Below, in pieces: positions 46,710-54,165 of a stretch of 64,000 bases of DNA. Made by a program: the position numbers and the translations under genes. Each line of letters begins with the position of its first letter. The stretch's first letter is position 1. Origin of the DNA: Vibrio sp. Of7-15 (GTDB lineage: Bacteria; Pseudomonadota; Gammaproteobacteria; Enterobacterales; Vibrionaceae); NCBI RefSeq assembly GCF_022347565.1, contig NZ_JAKRGH010000008.1, positions 153,423-217,422 of the forward strand, read 5' to 3'. The notes below the pieces were generated by a model. The model ran no database searches and was not told the origin of the DNA. It saw only the letters and a list, made by a program, of their open reading frames with translations.

Positions 46710-47470
46710 GCAATTTCTAGTGAACTCATAGTTTCAATTGACCTCAACGAACCCTGAGAATAGTCCAAGATGCTCACCGCAGGTTGATCCATTGGCATGG
46801 AGAAAATACATCGACCATCGGTTCCAAATAACCGACTACCACCTAATCCCCGAATATCATGATCATTAAGTGCGTATTGCCAGTTGCACTGTATAACAAG
46901 TGCATCGAGTTCCTTAGCTATTTCAGAAGCCGATAAAAAATAACCCGTTAAGTCTTTGTCATTGCTACTTTGGTGAATATAACTAGGCCAAACTACGATT
47001 TCCGGAGAGTAAGAACGAACTTGAGCAAGAAACCAGTCAACATCTTCGACTTCTCTACAAATTAGTGTGGTGCAGCGAGTACCATCAAGATCTAATGCGC
47101 TTCTATTGCCACCTTTAGCAAAAAATTGAGATTCACTTGCAGTCAAGCCAGTCTTGTCCCATTGCGCTATAACCTGACCCGTTTTGCTAATGCACAAATA
47201 ACTATTGAACACATTTAATCCTGCCACTTTAGGCGCACCTAAAAACAGAGTGGTTCTATGCTTTTTGGCCAAATTACATAGTTTTAGCAACGCATTTTGA
47301 ATTAAGTGTTCTTTAGACTCGGCTTTTATATTTCTATGAAAGCCACTCAATGCGAGCTCGGGGAAGATGAGAATATCGAGAGTATCTAGCCTGTTAATAT
47401 AGTGAGATATTGTCGTGAGGTTATCTTTAATCGTCCAACCCATCTCCATCTGAACAATACCTATTTTCAC
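46703..47470 (-). CDS. carbon-nitrogen hydrolase (nitrilase superfamily), cassette gene
   Basis: A 255-aa CN-hydrolase. The Glu-Lys-Cys triad reads LIFPELALSGF (Glu), WDKTGLT (Lys) and TTLICREVEDVDW (Cys), with the substrate-binding tail LGGSRLFGTDGR after it. Such enzymes cleave amides, including small amide metabolites. Start GTG is preceded by GGAGAACAGA. It lies in the cassette array, not next to related genes. Confidence 0.85.
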   Translation of the reverse strand: MKIGIVQMEMGWTIKDNLTTISHYINRLDTLDILIFPELALSGFHRNIKAESKEHLIQNALLKLCNLAKKHRTTLFLGAPKVAGLNVFNSYLCISKTGQVIAQWDKTGLTASESQFFAKGGNRSALDLDGTRCTTLICREVEDVDWFLAQVRSYSPEIVVWPSYIHQSSNDKDLTGYFLSASEIAKELDALVIQCNWQYALNDHDIRGLGGSRLFGTDGRCIFSMPMDQPAVSILDYSQGSLRSIETMSSLEIAL

Positions 47471-47492
47471 TCTGTTCTCCTATAGCATTTCG

Positions 47493-47513
47493 ACGCACCA
47501 ATATGTGGTGCGT
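47493..47513. repeat. inverted repeat before the nitrilase gene
   Basis: ACGCACCA (47493-47500) and TGGTGCGT (47506-47513) form an 8-bp stem with a 5-base loop, just upstream of the nitrilase gene on the minus strand. It may be cassette-end structure or a control site. Confidence 0.35.
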
Positions 47514-47531
47514 AATAGTTGGCTAAAACTA

Positions 47532-47647
47532 CTTAAGATCCGGCCAATCGCCTTCCCACTTAGAGAAAAACGAAAAGCCTGATTGTAAATATTCATTGGT
47601 ATAAGGTTGGGCACCCTCAGCACAGTCTCCGCAAACACCTAACTTCA
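47532..47647 (-). pseudogene. 3' remnant of a coding frame (tail family)
   Basis: An open minus-strand frame without a start reads KLGVCGDCAEGAQPYTNEYL and ends WEGDWPDLK*. A similar tail (LGVFGGWAEGVQPYTDEY) is at about 51948-52032, and a third piece (TDEYQ, PDLSFFPEL) at about 54125-54170. It looks like the decayed 3' end of a cassette gene family. Parent gene unknown. Confidence 0.4.
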
Positions 47648-47778
47648 AAAGTTAGAAGCAGCTATCATTACCTGAATCAAAAAGGCACTGTAACTCTAAG
47701 TCTATACATAAAGATAGTGTATGTGGGATAAAAACAGCGCCAAAAATTAATTATTGACGCCATAGTCATTTGTTATGT
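47635..47778 (-). repeat. attC site, variant type
   Basis: Starts with ACACCTAAC (plus strand) and ends TTGTTATGT. It carries the GCGCCAAAAATTAATTATTGACGCC-type arms (broken here to 20 or fewer bases: GCGCCA and TTGACGCC) and shares blocks with the site at 44605-44778. It closes the cassette carrying the 151-aa gene. Confidence 0.55.
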
Positions 47779-47784
47779 ATTTGG

Positions 47785-48240
47785 TTAACCGACGTATTCT
47801 TGCTCAAACACTATCCCATTATATGTATGAGTACAACACTTACAGAAGGGTCGAAATGTCGATTCGTTTACATCAGGATTAGTAACTTTCATTATACCTT
47901 GCTGATCGACGTATAAACCACTAAAATAACTACTTTCACCAAGGCGAACATAGTCTTGGGCACGATCAGGATCTAATGATACCAACCAATATATAGGTTC
48001 TTTTTTATCGAGTCTCGAAGCAGCCTCGCGGAACACCGAATCCCACTCATGTCCTACTTTAGAAAGCAGAAACTTAAATAATGGGGTGTAATCTAAACCT
48101 CGCTTAACCCCTTTTCTCATAACAAAAGCTGAATTTTTTCCCCGATTATCTCGATAGTCACCACCATGAACATGAGGGACTCTATGGGTTCTAGTATTGA
48201 CCTTTCGATATAAAGGCTTCTTCTCGAATTTTTTCACCAA
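47785..48240 (-). CDS. 151-aa protein downstream of a TIR gene
   Basis: A basic protein (VNTRTHRVPHVHGGDYRDNRG, FVMRKGVKRGLDYTPLF) with a C-terminal cysteine cluster (FCKCCTHTYNG) that may bind zinc. It starts at TTG or GTG (48240/48237) and follows the TIR gene by 42 bases with no attC between, so it probably forms one cassette with it. I do not recognise the family. Its constant association with the TIR gene here suggests a partner or modifier of the TIR protein. Confidence 0.65.
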   Translation of the reverse strand: MVKKFEKKPLYRKVNTRTHRVPHVHGGDYRDNRGKNSAFVMRKGVKRGLDYTPLFKFLLSKVGHEWDSVFREAASRLDKKEPIYWLVSLDPDRAQDYVRLGESSYFSGLYVDQQGIMKVTNPDVNESTFRPFCKCCTHTYNGIVFEQEYVG

Positions 48241-48282
48241 AATCTCTCAAATACATAACGCATCAATCATCATACATGCTAA

Positions 48283-48954
48283 TTATTTTATTTCTTTCAC
48301 AATATTGTATGACTTTCTATCATCTCTTACCTCAACAGTTTTATCTAAGTAATAATTTTTGTTGCTGATAAAATCCTTCCATTTTACTACTTGGATATAT
48401 GACTGTTCACCTATATAGAAACTACGATAACAATACGAACATTGCTTCTTGCATTCATCTTTACCTTTTTTATTGAAGGTGTTATCTCTGATTATTTGAA
48501 ATAATTTGTTCGTTTGAATTGGTCTGGATTTGCAATGTGAGCATGATTCATCGATCATATAGGAATATGAACCATAATAATCAGGCAAAACTACTGCAAG
48601 TATTCCATTTGTGTGGCTTGTCCTGTCATTTCGAGTAACTTCTTTTAATGAGTATGATATTTCCCAAGGTATCCATTGTTCTGATTCACTTTTCCAAAGC
48701 TCTTTCATGTTTGGTGAAATAAGCACAATCGTAATACTGCTATCATGAATTTTGTCCTTAAGGCGTGTTTTTATTGTGTCATCTTTAAACTTGCTAATAT
48801 CCTCATCGCCTTCACCTTTGTAAATTTCATCACTGAGCCTGTGCTCAATTAAATTATCTACATAGGCTCGTGCAGTATTACCATACCCATCTAAAAATTT
48901 TACATCGCTATCTTTATGTTTATATGAGACAAATATTTTTCTACCCATAGTCAT
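48283..48954 (-). CDS. TIR-domain protein (second TIR, ThsB-like)
   Basis: A 223-aa protein with a TIR-like domain (MGRKIFVSYKHKDSDVKF, then TRLKDKIHDSSITIVLISPNMKE and EQWIPWEISYSLKEV; Ser in VSYKHKD and Glu in PWEISYS are candidate catalytic positions). A cysteine-rich tail follows (CSHCKSRP, CKKQCSYCYRSF), perhaps a zinc ribbon. Such TIR proteins act in the Thoeris anti-phage system by making cyclic ADP-ribose-type signals. Its ATG overlaps the stop of the 73-codon ORF (ATGA). It is separated from thsA/thsB by an attC remnant. Confidence 0.8.
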   Translation of the reverse strand: MTMGRKIFVSYKHKDSDVKFLDGYGNTARAYVDNLIEHRLSDEIYKGEGDEDISKFKDDTIKTRLKDKIHDSSITIVLISPNMKELWKSESEQWIPWEISYSLKEVTRNDRTSHTNGILAVVLPDYYGSYSYMIDESCSHCKSRPIQTNKLFQIIRDNTFNKKGKDECKKQCSYCYRSFYIGEQSYIQVVKWKDFISNKNYYLDKTVEVRDDRKSYNIVKEIK

Positions 48955-49172
48955 TCCATTATTTCTTGGTTATGTATATTTACTTGTTTGTTTTTTTTCA
49001 GCAAATTCATGACGGTATTGACATATTCACCTAAAGAGTTTTCTGTATCAGAAAGCCGCTCTAAAAACGATAAAATCTCATTCGGATTATTGTAATAACT
49101 GTAACACATGGCAAAATGCCACGCGTTGCGAATCCATCTTGTAGAGTTTGCTAAGTGAAAATTCCAATACAA
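48951..49172 (-). CDS. 73-codon ORF beginning within an attC remnant (questionable)
   Basis: The first 22 codons (from TTG at 49172) lie in or next to attC sequence; the segment around ACAAGATGGATTCGCAACGC is read as TRWIRNA. An inner ATG at 49109 would give about 52 residues, ending with the helix EILSFLERLSDTENSLGEYV and a basic tail. It overlaps the TIR start as ATGA, so it could be translated to couple the TIR gene. Either a deletion-made fusion or a genuine small upstream gene. Confidence 0.4.
   Translation of the reverse strand: MYWNFHLANSTRWIRNAWHFAMCYSYYNNPNEILSFLERLSDTENSLGEYVNTVMNLLKKNKQVNIHNQEIME
49107..49156 (-). repeat. partial attC site between ThsB and the second TIR
   Basis: The segment (plus strand) AAAATGCCACGCGTTGCGAA, followed by the TCTTG and TTTGCTAAG blocks, matches the end of other attC sites here, for example at 53055-53097. 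The other half is missing and replaced by the 73-codon ORF. It marks the seam between two cassettes. Confidence 0.6.
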
Positions 49173-49180
49173 CGAATCAA

Positions 49181-49768
49181 TTAACTAACCCAATCCGAAA
49201 AATTTTGGTAACCGTTATCATCAAGCCAATCGTATACATTATAAAAATGACTTAACTTGTAGCCATTACCTCTAAACTCTTTGGCGACTGGAGTTGTAAG
49301 TTGGTAGGAAGCAGAACCATCAATTTTCTCGTATTTTACCCACTCACCATCAACTTTTTCCCAAAGTGTAACCGTTTTCCCAGAATCAGAAAAAGTTACA
49401 CCTACGTAAGAAAACGGATTTGGACCATTCTTTTTTGTCAATCCAGTTTTACACTTAATTGAGTTTATATGGACACCAAGCAAATGATTACCTTTTTTAT
49501 AACTCTTGAGGATCTCATATCTAACCCAAGGCCTTAAATAAGTACCCGAACCAATCAAAACACAAGTATTTGATGTTTGTTTCAACCCGCCATTTATCAG
49601 TCTTTTTAGCGCTATGTCTCCTTGCTTTTTAGCTTCCTCCCAAATAGACGCGTCATAGTAACCACATATTTCTCTATTTGGCTTTGTCATCCAATGATTT
49701 CTAACAACATTTGCACGAAATTCAACAACATCTTTGTAGTGAAAACTAAAGAAAACTCGACGTGCCAT
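49181..49768 (-). CDS. thsB: ThsB, TIR protein of a Thoeris system
   Basis: A 195-aa TIR-like (DUF1863/ThsB) protein. The start MARRVFFSFHYKDVVEFRAN gives the first strand and BB-loop, and SNTCVLIGSGTYLRPWVRYEI carries the TIR strand and candidate catalytic Glu. In type I Thoeris, ThsB senses phage infection and makes a cyclic ADP-ribose isomer. The gene begins three bases after the thsA stop, with AAGGAG inside the thsA end, so the two are strictly coupled. Confidence in the TIR fold and pairing is high. Confidence 0.87.
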   Translation of the reverse strand: MARRVFFSFHYKDVVEFRANVVRNHWMTKPNREICGYYDASIWEEAKKQGDIALKRLINGGLKQTSNTCVLIGSGTYLRPWVRYEILKSYKKGNHLLGVHINSIKCKTGLTKKNGPNPFSYVGVTFSDSGKTVTLWEKVDGEWVKYEKIDGSASYQLTTPVAKEFRGNGYKLSHFYNVYDWLDDNGYQNFSDWVS

Positions 49769-49771
49769 TAT

Positions 49772-51205
49772 TTACTCCTTTATAACAATATCTATTGTAT
49801 CGATAATTTTAGAAATTAGTTGTTCAGGTTTTTCTACTGGCACACCTAATTCCTTAAGTGCATCAGTCAACTTTTCACTAGGGTCTTCATAGTAAGAAGA
49901 AACATCCTCAATCACCTTATTCCAAAGTTCCTGTGCCATAAACCCACTACAACCAATAGGAATAATTGATAACCCTAACTCGTGAGCAATCTGAAATTCC
50001 TCTAGCATTCCATCAGCTAAAACAACTTGCCCATCAACATGCTTATTTCCGATAAAAAATAATGCTATACCTGCTGTACCAATTATTTCATACCTGTACT
50101 TTTTCCATGTTTCTTTGCGCTTACCTAAGTCATCAATATGTTGTGGGAAAGGCCTCATAGTTAAGTACTCACTAACTTGAGCCTTATGAAGTCCGTACAC
50201 GGCGTTGATTGCACCTGTTATGAATGCATTTCCAATGCCCAGCCCAATACCAGAAGAAATTTTATACCCTTTTTGTACCAACGTTTCACCAAGCTTACAG
50301 AGGAAGTTTTCTACATCTGATCTTTGCCAGTGACCGTAGTCATGAGCACTCCCTGATAAAAATATGGACTTTTGTCTATAATTCTTTTCTATTCTAGCTA
50401 GTATCTCTGTTATATCCGTATACTCGTCCACTAAAAGGGTCTTAATTTGGAATCGCTTTAAATCATTAATTACAAGACGCTGTTTAATCTGAGCATGCTG
50501 AAATGAGGCCAAATCTTCAAAGTCAGTTTTACTGCATTTTTTAAAAATGCAGTAATGCTGCCTCTGATGTTCTTTGAAATGAATCCTGACGCGACTCATG
50601 ATGTAGTCTAAGTTTGGATCCGTAAAACTAAAACCTAAGAAAAGGAATGTCTTTGAAATTAAATCACCTGATAAGGCATTAACATAAGGACCATGGTCAA
50701 TAACATATCGTTCATAATCATCTTTGGTCAAAACAGCCGAATCCGGATGATCAATATCGCCATGCATTTTATAAACAACAGCATCTCTTTTAGATTTTGT
50801 CGTTGCCAAGTGAATATTTGTATACTTTACATCAACTACTTTACCAAAATCTTCAAGAGATCTTTCTATTAGCTTATCGTAGTTTGTCGTCCAATATGTT
50901 GAGATTGGTAATCTCGATAGTATTGTGTGGTTTTCAGACGGTCCTCTATTAGTTGCGATTTCATTGATAAGCTGCTGATTAATTTTATGTCTCCCATTGT
51001 CATTTAAATGATATTGGGCAACACTCACCAAATCATGTTCGAGATCAATATCCAACTCTATTTCTTCAGCTAATGGCCTCAACAACTCTTTCCAATTAAC
51101 ATAGCCAACTGCTGCAGATAACCCAGCACCAGCAAATATAGCCGCATTATTCTCATTTATTTCATTTAAGTAATTTTTAATGAATAACTCTATATCTCTA
51201 CTCAT
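49772..51205 (-). CDS. thsA: ThsA, SIR2-SLOG NADase of a Thoeris system
   Basis: A 477-aa protein with an N-terminal SIR2 domain (GAGLSAAVGYVNW; catalytic-type Asn in TTNYDKL; His in YKMHGDID) and a C-terminal SLOG domain from about residue 285 (SIFLSGSAHDYG, SSGIGLGIGNAFITGAI). This is the ThsA architecture: SLOG binds the ThsB product and activates SIR2 NAD depletion, causing abortive infection. ATG follows GGAAG. It heads the defence cassette with thsB. Confidence 0.92.
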   Translation of the reverse strand: MSRDIELFIKNYLNEINENNAAIFAGAGLSAAVGYVNWKELLRPLAEEIELDIDLEHDLVSVAQYHLNDNGRHKINQQLINEIATNRGPSENHTILSRLPISTYWTTNYDKLIERSLEDFGKVVDVKYTNIHLATTKSKRDAVVYKMHGDIDHPDSAVLTKDDYERYVIDHGPYVNALSGDLISKTFLFLGFSFTDPNLDYIMSRVRIHFKEHQRQHYCIFKKCSKTDFEDLASFQHAQIKQRLVINDLKRFQIKTLLVDEYTDITEILARIEKNYRQKSIFLSGSAHDYGHWQRSDVENFLCKLGETLVQKGYKISSGIGLGIGNAFITGAINAVYGLHKAQVSEYLTMRPFPQHIDDLGKRKETWKKYRYEIIGTAGIALFFIGNKHVDGQVVLADGMLEEFQIAHELGLSIIPIGCSGFMAQELWNKVIEDVSSYYEDPSEKLTDALKELGVPVEKPEQLISKIIDTIDIVIKE

Positions 51206-51249
51206 TTAGTAAACTTCCAATTTCTCATTTGCTAGGTAGCAATGCTTTT

Positions 51250-51363
51250 CACTTAACGCCTTGCTAACGGGCTATAACGCCCAACTTAAAACATAACACT
51301 GAAGTCGAATTGAATAATAGTGGCTAAGCCTTAGGAATCCCTGTTAAGAGACCTGTTATATGC
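51250..51363 (-). repeat. attC site with a second, truncated core
   Basis: Two core-like segments lie side by side at the left end: CACTTAACGCC (51250) and GCTATAACGCC (51271), followed by a full attC ending in TGTTATATG. The first may be a remnant of a deleted cassette. Confidence 0.6.
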
Positions 51364-51416
51364 CACTTCTCCGAAGCCTAGTTTTGTTCTAGTTCTAAAG
51401 CCGAACATGGTGTTTC

Positions 51417-51734
51417 TTAGTGGTATCTTAGTTGCCAAGAAACACCTGTAAAAACACAAGTAGTGCAACGTTTAACGTAGCAACTGACTTGGCCTACCTC
51501 ATCGATAATGGCTGACTCAGACTTTAGCATTTGGACAGGTGGTTCAAGTCGAATGCACTCGTAGTCTTGTGAATGAACCCGAGTATTTGAAGGTTCTTCA
51601 TTTTTCATCATTTCAACGATGGAAATCAAGTCATTGCTACTCCCTGATTTACCAACTTCTAAAAATTGTGGGGGAATCATGTTAGAACCAATCAGAAATG
51701 TAATATTTGAACCAATTAAAGTTGTCATCTTCAA
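51417..51734 (-). CDS. cassette gene, 105-aa protein of unknown function
   Basis: A 105-aa product starting at TTG 51734 (or ATG 51728), with no recognised domain. It has a CxxC-type pair near the C-terminus (CYVKRCTTCVF). The start is preceded by a region repeated upstream of the 94-aa gene at 53560. Coding status is moderate: the frame is open and bounded by attC on its 3' side. Confidence 0.5.
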   Translation of the reverse strand: MKMTTLIGSNITFLIGSNMIPPQFLEVGKSGSSNDLISIVEMMKNEEPSNTRVHSQDYECIRLEPPVQMLKSESAIIDEVGQVSCYVKRCTTCVFTGVSWQLRYH

Positions 51735-51995
51735 CTAATATCCATATACATTGAGCTCAGCTCAAGGCAACATATGCAGCTATCGATGTACCATCAATTG
51801 TACATACAAATAGGGGGGGATTTAAACGATACACATCAAAAATAGAACAAAACCCCGTAAAAAGCGCCATCTATTCTTGTCATAGCCTGCCAATACACTG
51901 CTACTTTCGCAGCTTCATCAACACCTTGTATTGGTATTTTAGTTCCCTTTCAACTCAGGAAAGAACGAAAGGTCTGGTTGTTGGTATTCATCGGT
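51735..51995. repeat. copy 1 of a ~250-bp repeat
   Basis: The block from GGCAACATATGCAGC to GAAAGGTCTGGTTGTTGG matches 53910-54165 with scattered differences (for example TAGCCTGCCAATACACTG and TACTTTCGCAGCTTCATC in both). It also contains a 15-base palindrome, TTGAGCTCAGCTCAA (51751-51765), absent from copy 2. It lies upstream of the 105-aa gene. Confidence 0.75.
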
Positions 51996-52028
51996 ATAAG
52001 GTTGAACACCCTCTGCCCAACCTCCGAA

Positions 52029-52072
52029 AACACCTAATTTAATTATTAATGCCCTAGTCGTTTGTTATAAGC
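52029..52072 (-). repeat. truncated attC of the variant type
   Basis: CACCTAATTTAATTATTAATG followed by CCCTAGTCGTTTGTTATAAG joins a left core directly to the right end of the attC at 47635-47778, lacking about 100 inner bases. A likely deletion product. Confidence 0.5.
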
Positions 52073-52346
52073 CTTCAACTTTATGTGCAATTTCTAGTGT
52101 TTGTTCATTTGAATTGGTTACGACTAGCCAATCAAACTGAACTTCACTGTAAGGGGCTAGCTTGCTAAAAACTTGATTACTCGTTTTAACTGATTCCCCA
52201 AAAAACTTATCTTTTTGAGCAGACTTAACGGAGTCAATAATTGTTTGTGCAAGAGATAATAATTCTTCTTCAGTCCCGACGAGGAACGCTTCATTCCAAC
52301 CAGTTTGAGAAGTGATCACTACGCCTTTACCTACATTACTTTTCAT
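52065..52346 (-). CDS. cassette gene, 93-aa protein
   Basis: A 93-aa product (ATG after GGATTATTGAG). It has a beta-alpha-beta start (GVVITSQTGWNEAFLVGTEE), a helix and a final beta strand (VQFDWLVVTNSNEQ). It appears soluble. No recognised domain. It lies in its own cassette, with a truncated attC on its 3' side and a full one on its 5' side. Confidence 0.6.
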   Translation of the reverse strand: MKSNVGKGVVITSQTGWNEAFLVGTEEELLSLAQTIIDSVKSAQKDKFFGESVKTSNQVFSKLAPYSEVQFDWLVVTNSNEQTLEIAHKVEGL

Positions 52347-52368
52347 CTCAATAATCCTAAAATTTCAC

Positions 52369-52478
52369 GTGGCTTATAGCTCTTGCAATAAGGTGTGCCC
52401 CACCGAACCAATAAAGTACACTAAACTCCGAACCAAAGCCGCCAAATGTAATTGGTCACCTTGATTGCTTTGTTAAGC
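52369..52478 (-). repeat. attC site
   Basis: VCR-like: GGCTTATAGC at the left, GAACCAATAAAGTACACTAA and AACCAAAGCCGCC in the middle, TTGTTAAGC at the right, overlapping the stop of the 52473 gene. Confidence 0.75.
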
Positions 52479-53003
52479 CTTATACATGTCTCTATATTTA
52501 GACTTATATAGAGATAATTCGCTATATATTTTAAAAACCCTATCTATAACATCTTTAAAAGATTTATTAACTTTGTCTTGTTGTGATTTTTCTAATGATG
52601 ATGAATAGTCTGAGGCTTCAAAGTCATTGAGCATGTAATAAAAGAACTCACAATCTTTACGAGCATAATCACCATCTGTATAGTCTCCACATTCAAGAAG
52701 AAATTGAGCCCACGAAATATCATTTCTTTTATAAAGCAACCATAGAGAAGCAATATACTCATCATTACAAGACTCATAATCAAATTCTTCAAACGGTTCA
52801 GAATATACGTAGGTATTAATTACTCTAATTGCAGCTTCTAAATCCCTAGTTACAGCCAACTCAAGTAACCATAATTCAGGCTCATCCTCAATAGTTATTC
52901 TCTCATCCGCCCAAGCAATATAGTGCTCATAACATATGAGTTTAGACTCTAGCATTGTAGAAATAGTGATAGCATCTCTTTTCGAAGGTGATTTTTCCAG
53001 CAT
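52473..53003 (-). CDS. cassette gene, 176-aa acidic protein
   Basis: A 176-aa helical, acidic protein (CYEHYIAWADERITIEDEPE, DISWAQFLLECGDYTDGDYA). ATG at 53003 has AAGGAG five bases before it; the open frame upstream to 53045 runs into attC sequence and is not used. No recognised domain; the acidic, Trp/Tyr-rich build is typical of immunity-like cassette products. Flanked by attC on both sides. Confidence 0.7.
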   Translation of the reverse strand: MLEKSPSKRDAITISTMLESKLICYEHYIAWADERITIEDEPELWLLELAVTRDLEAAIRVINTYVYSEPFEEFDYESCNDEYIASLWLLYKRNDISWAQFLLECGDYTDGDYARKDCEFFYYMLNDFEASDYSSSLEKSQQDKVNKSFKDVIDRVFKIYSELSLYKSKYRDMYKA

Positions 53004-53017
53004 AACTCTCCTTATAA

Positions 53018-53098
53018 GGTTTAACACCTTAACCACTAAAACCAACGCATAGTAAAAATGCCACGCGTGCCGAATCCCTCTTGAACAGATTGTTAACT
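53018..53098 (-). repeat. attC site
   Basis: VCR-like: GGTTTAACACC at the left, AAATGCCACGCGTGCCGAAT in the middle and TTGTTAAC at the right. Confidence 0.75.
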
Positions 53099-53419
53099 TT
53101 ATCTCACGACACGTTCGAGAGTAAATGCCTCAAACCAAAAGCAATCATTTTCGTAATCTGGAATATTAGATTGCTCATCAAATGGGTCTAAAGATAAAAA
53201 TATTTTTGATTCCAGATATAAGAGTTTTACTTGTGCTATGTATTCACAGGAAAAGTCTTCATATATTGAGTACCTCGTAACACCTAACAGCTTATAAAGG
53301 CGTTTTTGATTATCAAAAGTTAGCAACGCTAATTCTATAGAGTGCTCGCTATGCTCCCAATCGCTGCTTACTGTTAAGCCAATCAGCTTTGAATCACGTA
53401 TCTCAGAAGCTTTAATCAT
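53099..53419 (-). CDS. cassette gene, 106-aa protein
   Basis: A 106-aa product with ATG after GAGGAAGTAAGAAAAG. The first half reads like a beta sheet (LIGLTVSSDWEHSEHSIELAL, LYKLLGVTRYSIYEDF). No domain recognised. It sits between two attC sites, so it is one cassette. Confidence 0.65.
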   Translation of the reverse strand: MIKASEIRDSKLIGLTVSSDWEHSEHSIELALLTFDNQKRLYKLLGVTRYSIYEDFSCEYIAQVKLLYLESKIFLSLDPFDEQSNIPDYENDCFWFEAFTLERVVR

Positions 53420-53440
53420 CTTTTCTTACTTCCTCTTACA

Positions 53441-53565
53441 AACTAACGCCCTGCTAAGTGGCTGCCAACCAGACCACAAAATCTAAAAAACCACCGTAAA
53501 CACCAAACCTTGTCAGAACCAAAAATGCCCCACGTTGGCAGTACGTCTTGAGCAGATTGTTAGGC
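53441..53565 (-). repeat. attC site
   Basis: VCR-like: AACTAACGCCC at the left, AAAATGCCCCACGTTGGCAG in the middle and TTGTTAGGC at the right. Confidence 0.75.
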
Positions 53566-53844
53566 ATGCTCTTTTTCGATCGCATCTTTGTGGCTGAATA
53601 AAAGATCACTTACCTTTTGTATAGTGCACTCTTGAGGCTCCAACCCCATATGCTTTTCTAGGCTAATAAGTAGATTTATAAGTTTATCCAATCCACCATT
53701 TTCGAGAGCTTCTAAAACTTGAGGTACATAAGAACGGTATTCACCCCTAGCCGATACATAACTGTTAATGCCTATTGGATCCCAAATATAAAATAGGACT
53801 TCATCAACTCTTCTCTCAAGTTCATCTGGTTTAAATCTATCCAT
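53560..53844 (-). CDS. cassette gene, 94-aa protein
   Basis: A 94-aa acidic helical protein (MDRFKPDELERRVDEVLFYI, NGGLDKLINLLISLEKHMGL). Resembles small DUF-type cassette products with an EF-hand-free helical fold, family not recognised. Its upstream region contains copy 2 of a ~250-bp repeat. Confidence 0.6.
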   Translation of the reverse strand: MDRFKPDELERRVDEVLFYIWDPIGINSYVSARGEYRSYVPQVLEALENGGLDKLINLLISLEKHMGLEPQECTIQKVSDLLFSHKDAIEKEHA

Positions 53845-53909
53845 TTCTAGCTCTCATTCTGGTTGCCAAACATTATATATATTATTGAAATACTTACATA
53901 TTTGTAATT

Positions 53910-54165
53910 TTAACCGTATATACCGAGTTCAGGCCAAGACAACATATGCGGCCATCGATATGCCCTAATTCTACATACAAATAGGAGGGATTTAAACGAC
54001 ACACACAAAAGCAGAATGAAGCCCAGTAAAAATCCTAGCTATTCTTGTCATAGCCTGCCAATACACTGCGCCTGCTACTTTCGCAGCTTCATCAACACCT
54101 TGTATTGGTATGTTGGTTCCCTTCCAACTCAGGAAAGAACGAAAGGTCTGGTTATTGGTATTCAT
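53910..54165. repeat. copy 2 of a ~250-bp repeat
   Basis: Matches 51735-51995 in order and spacing, with differences and small indels. It continues into the phage replication endonuclease remnant on its right. Confidence 0.75.
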
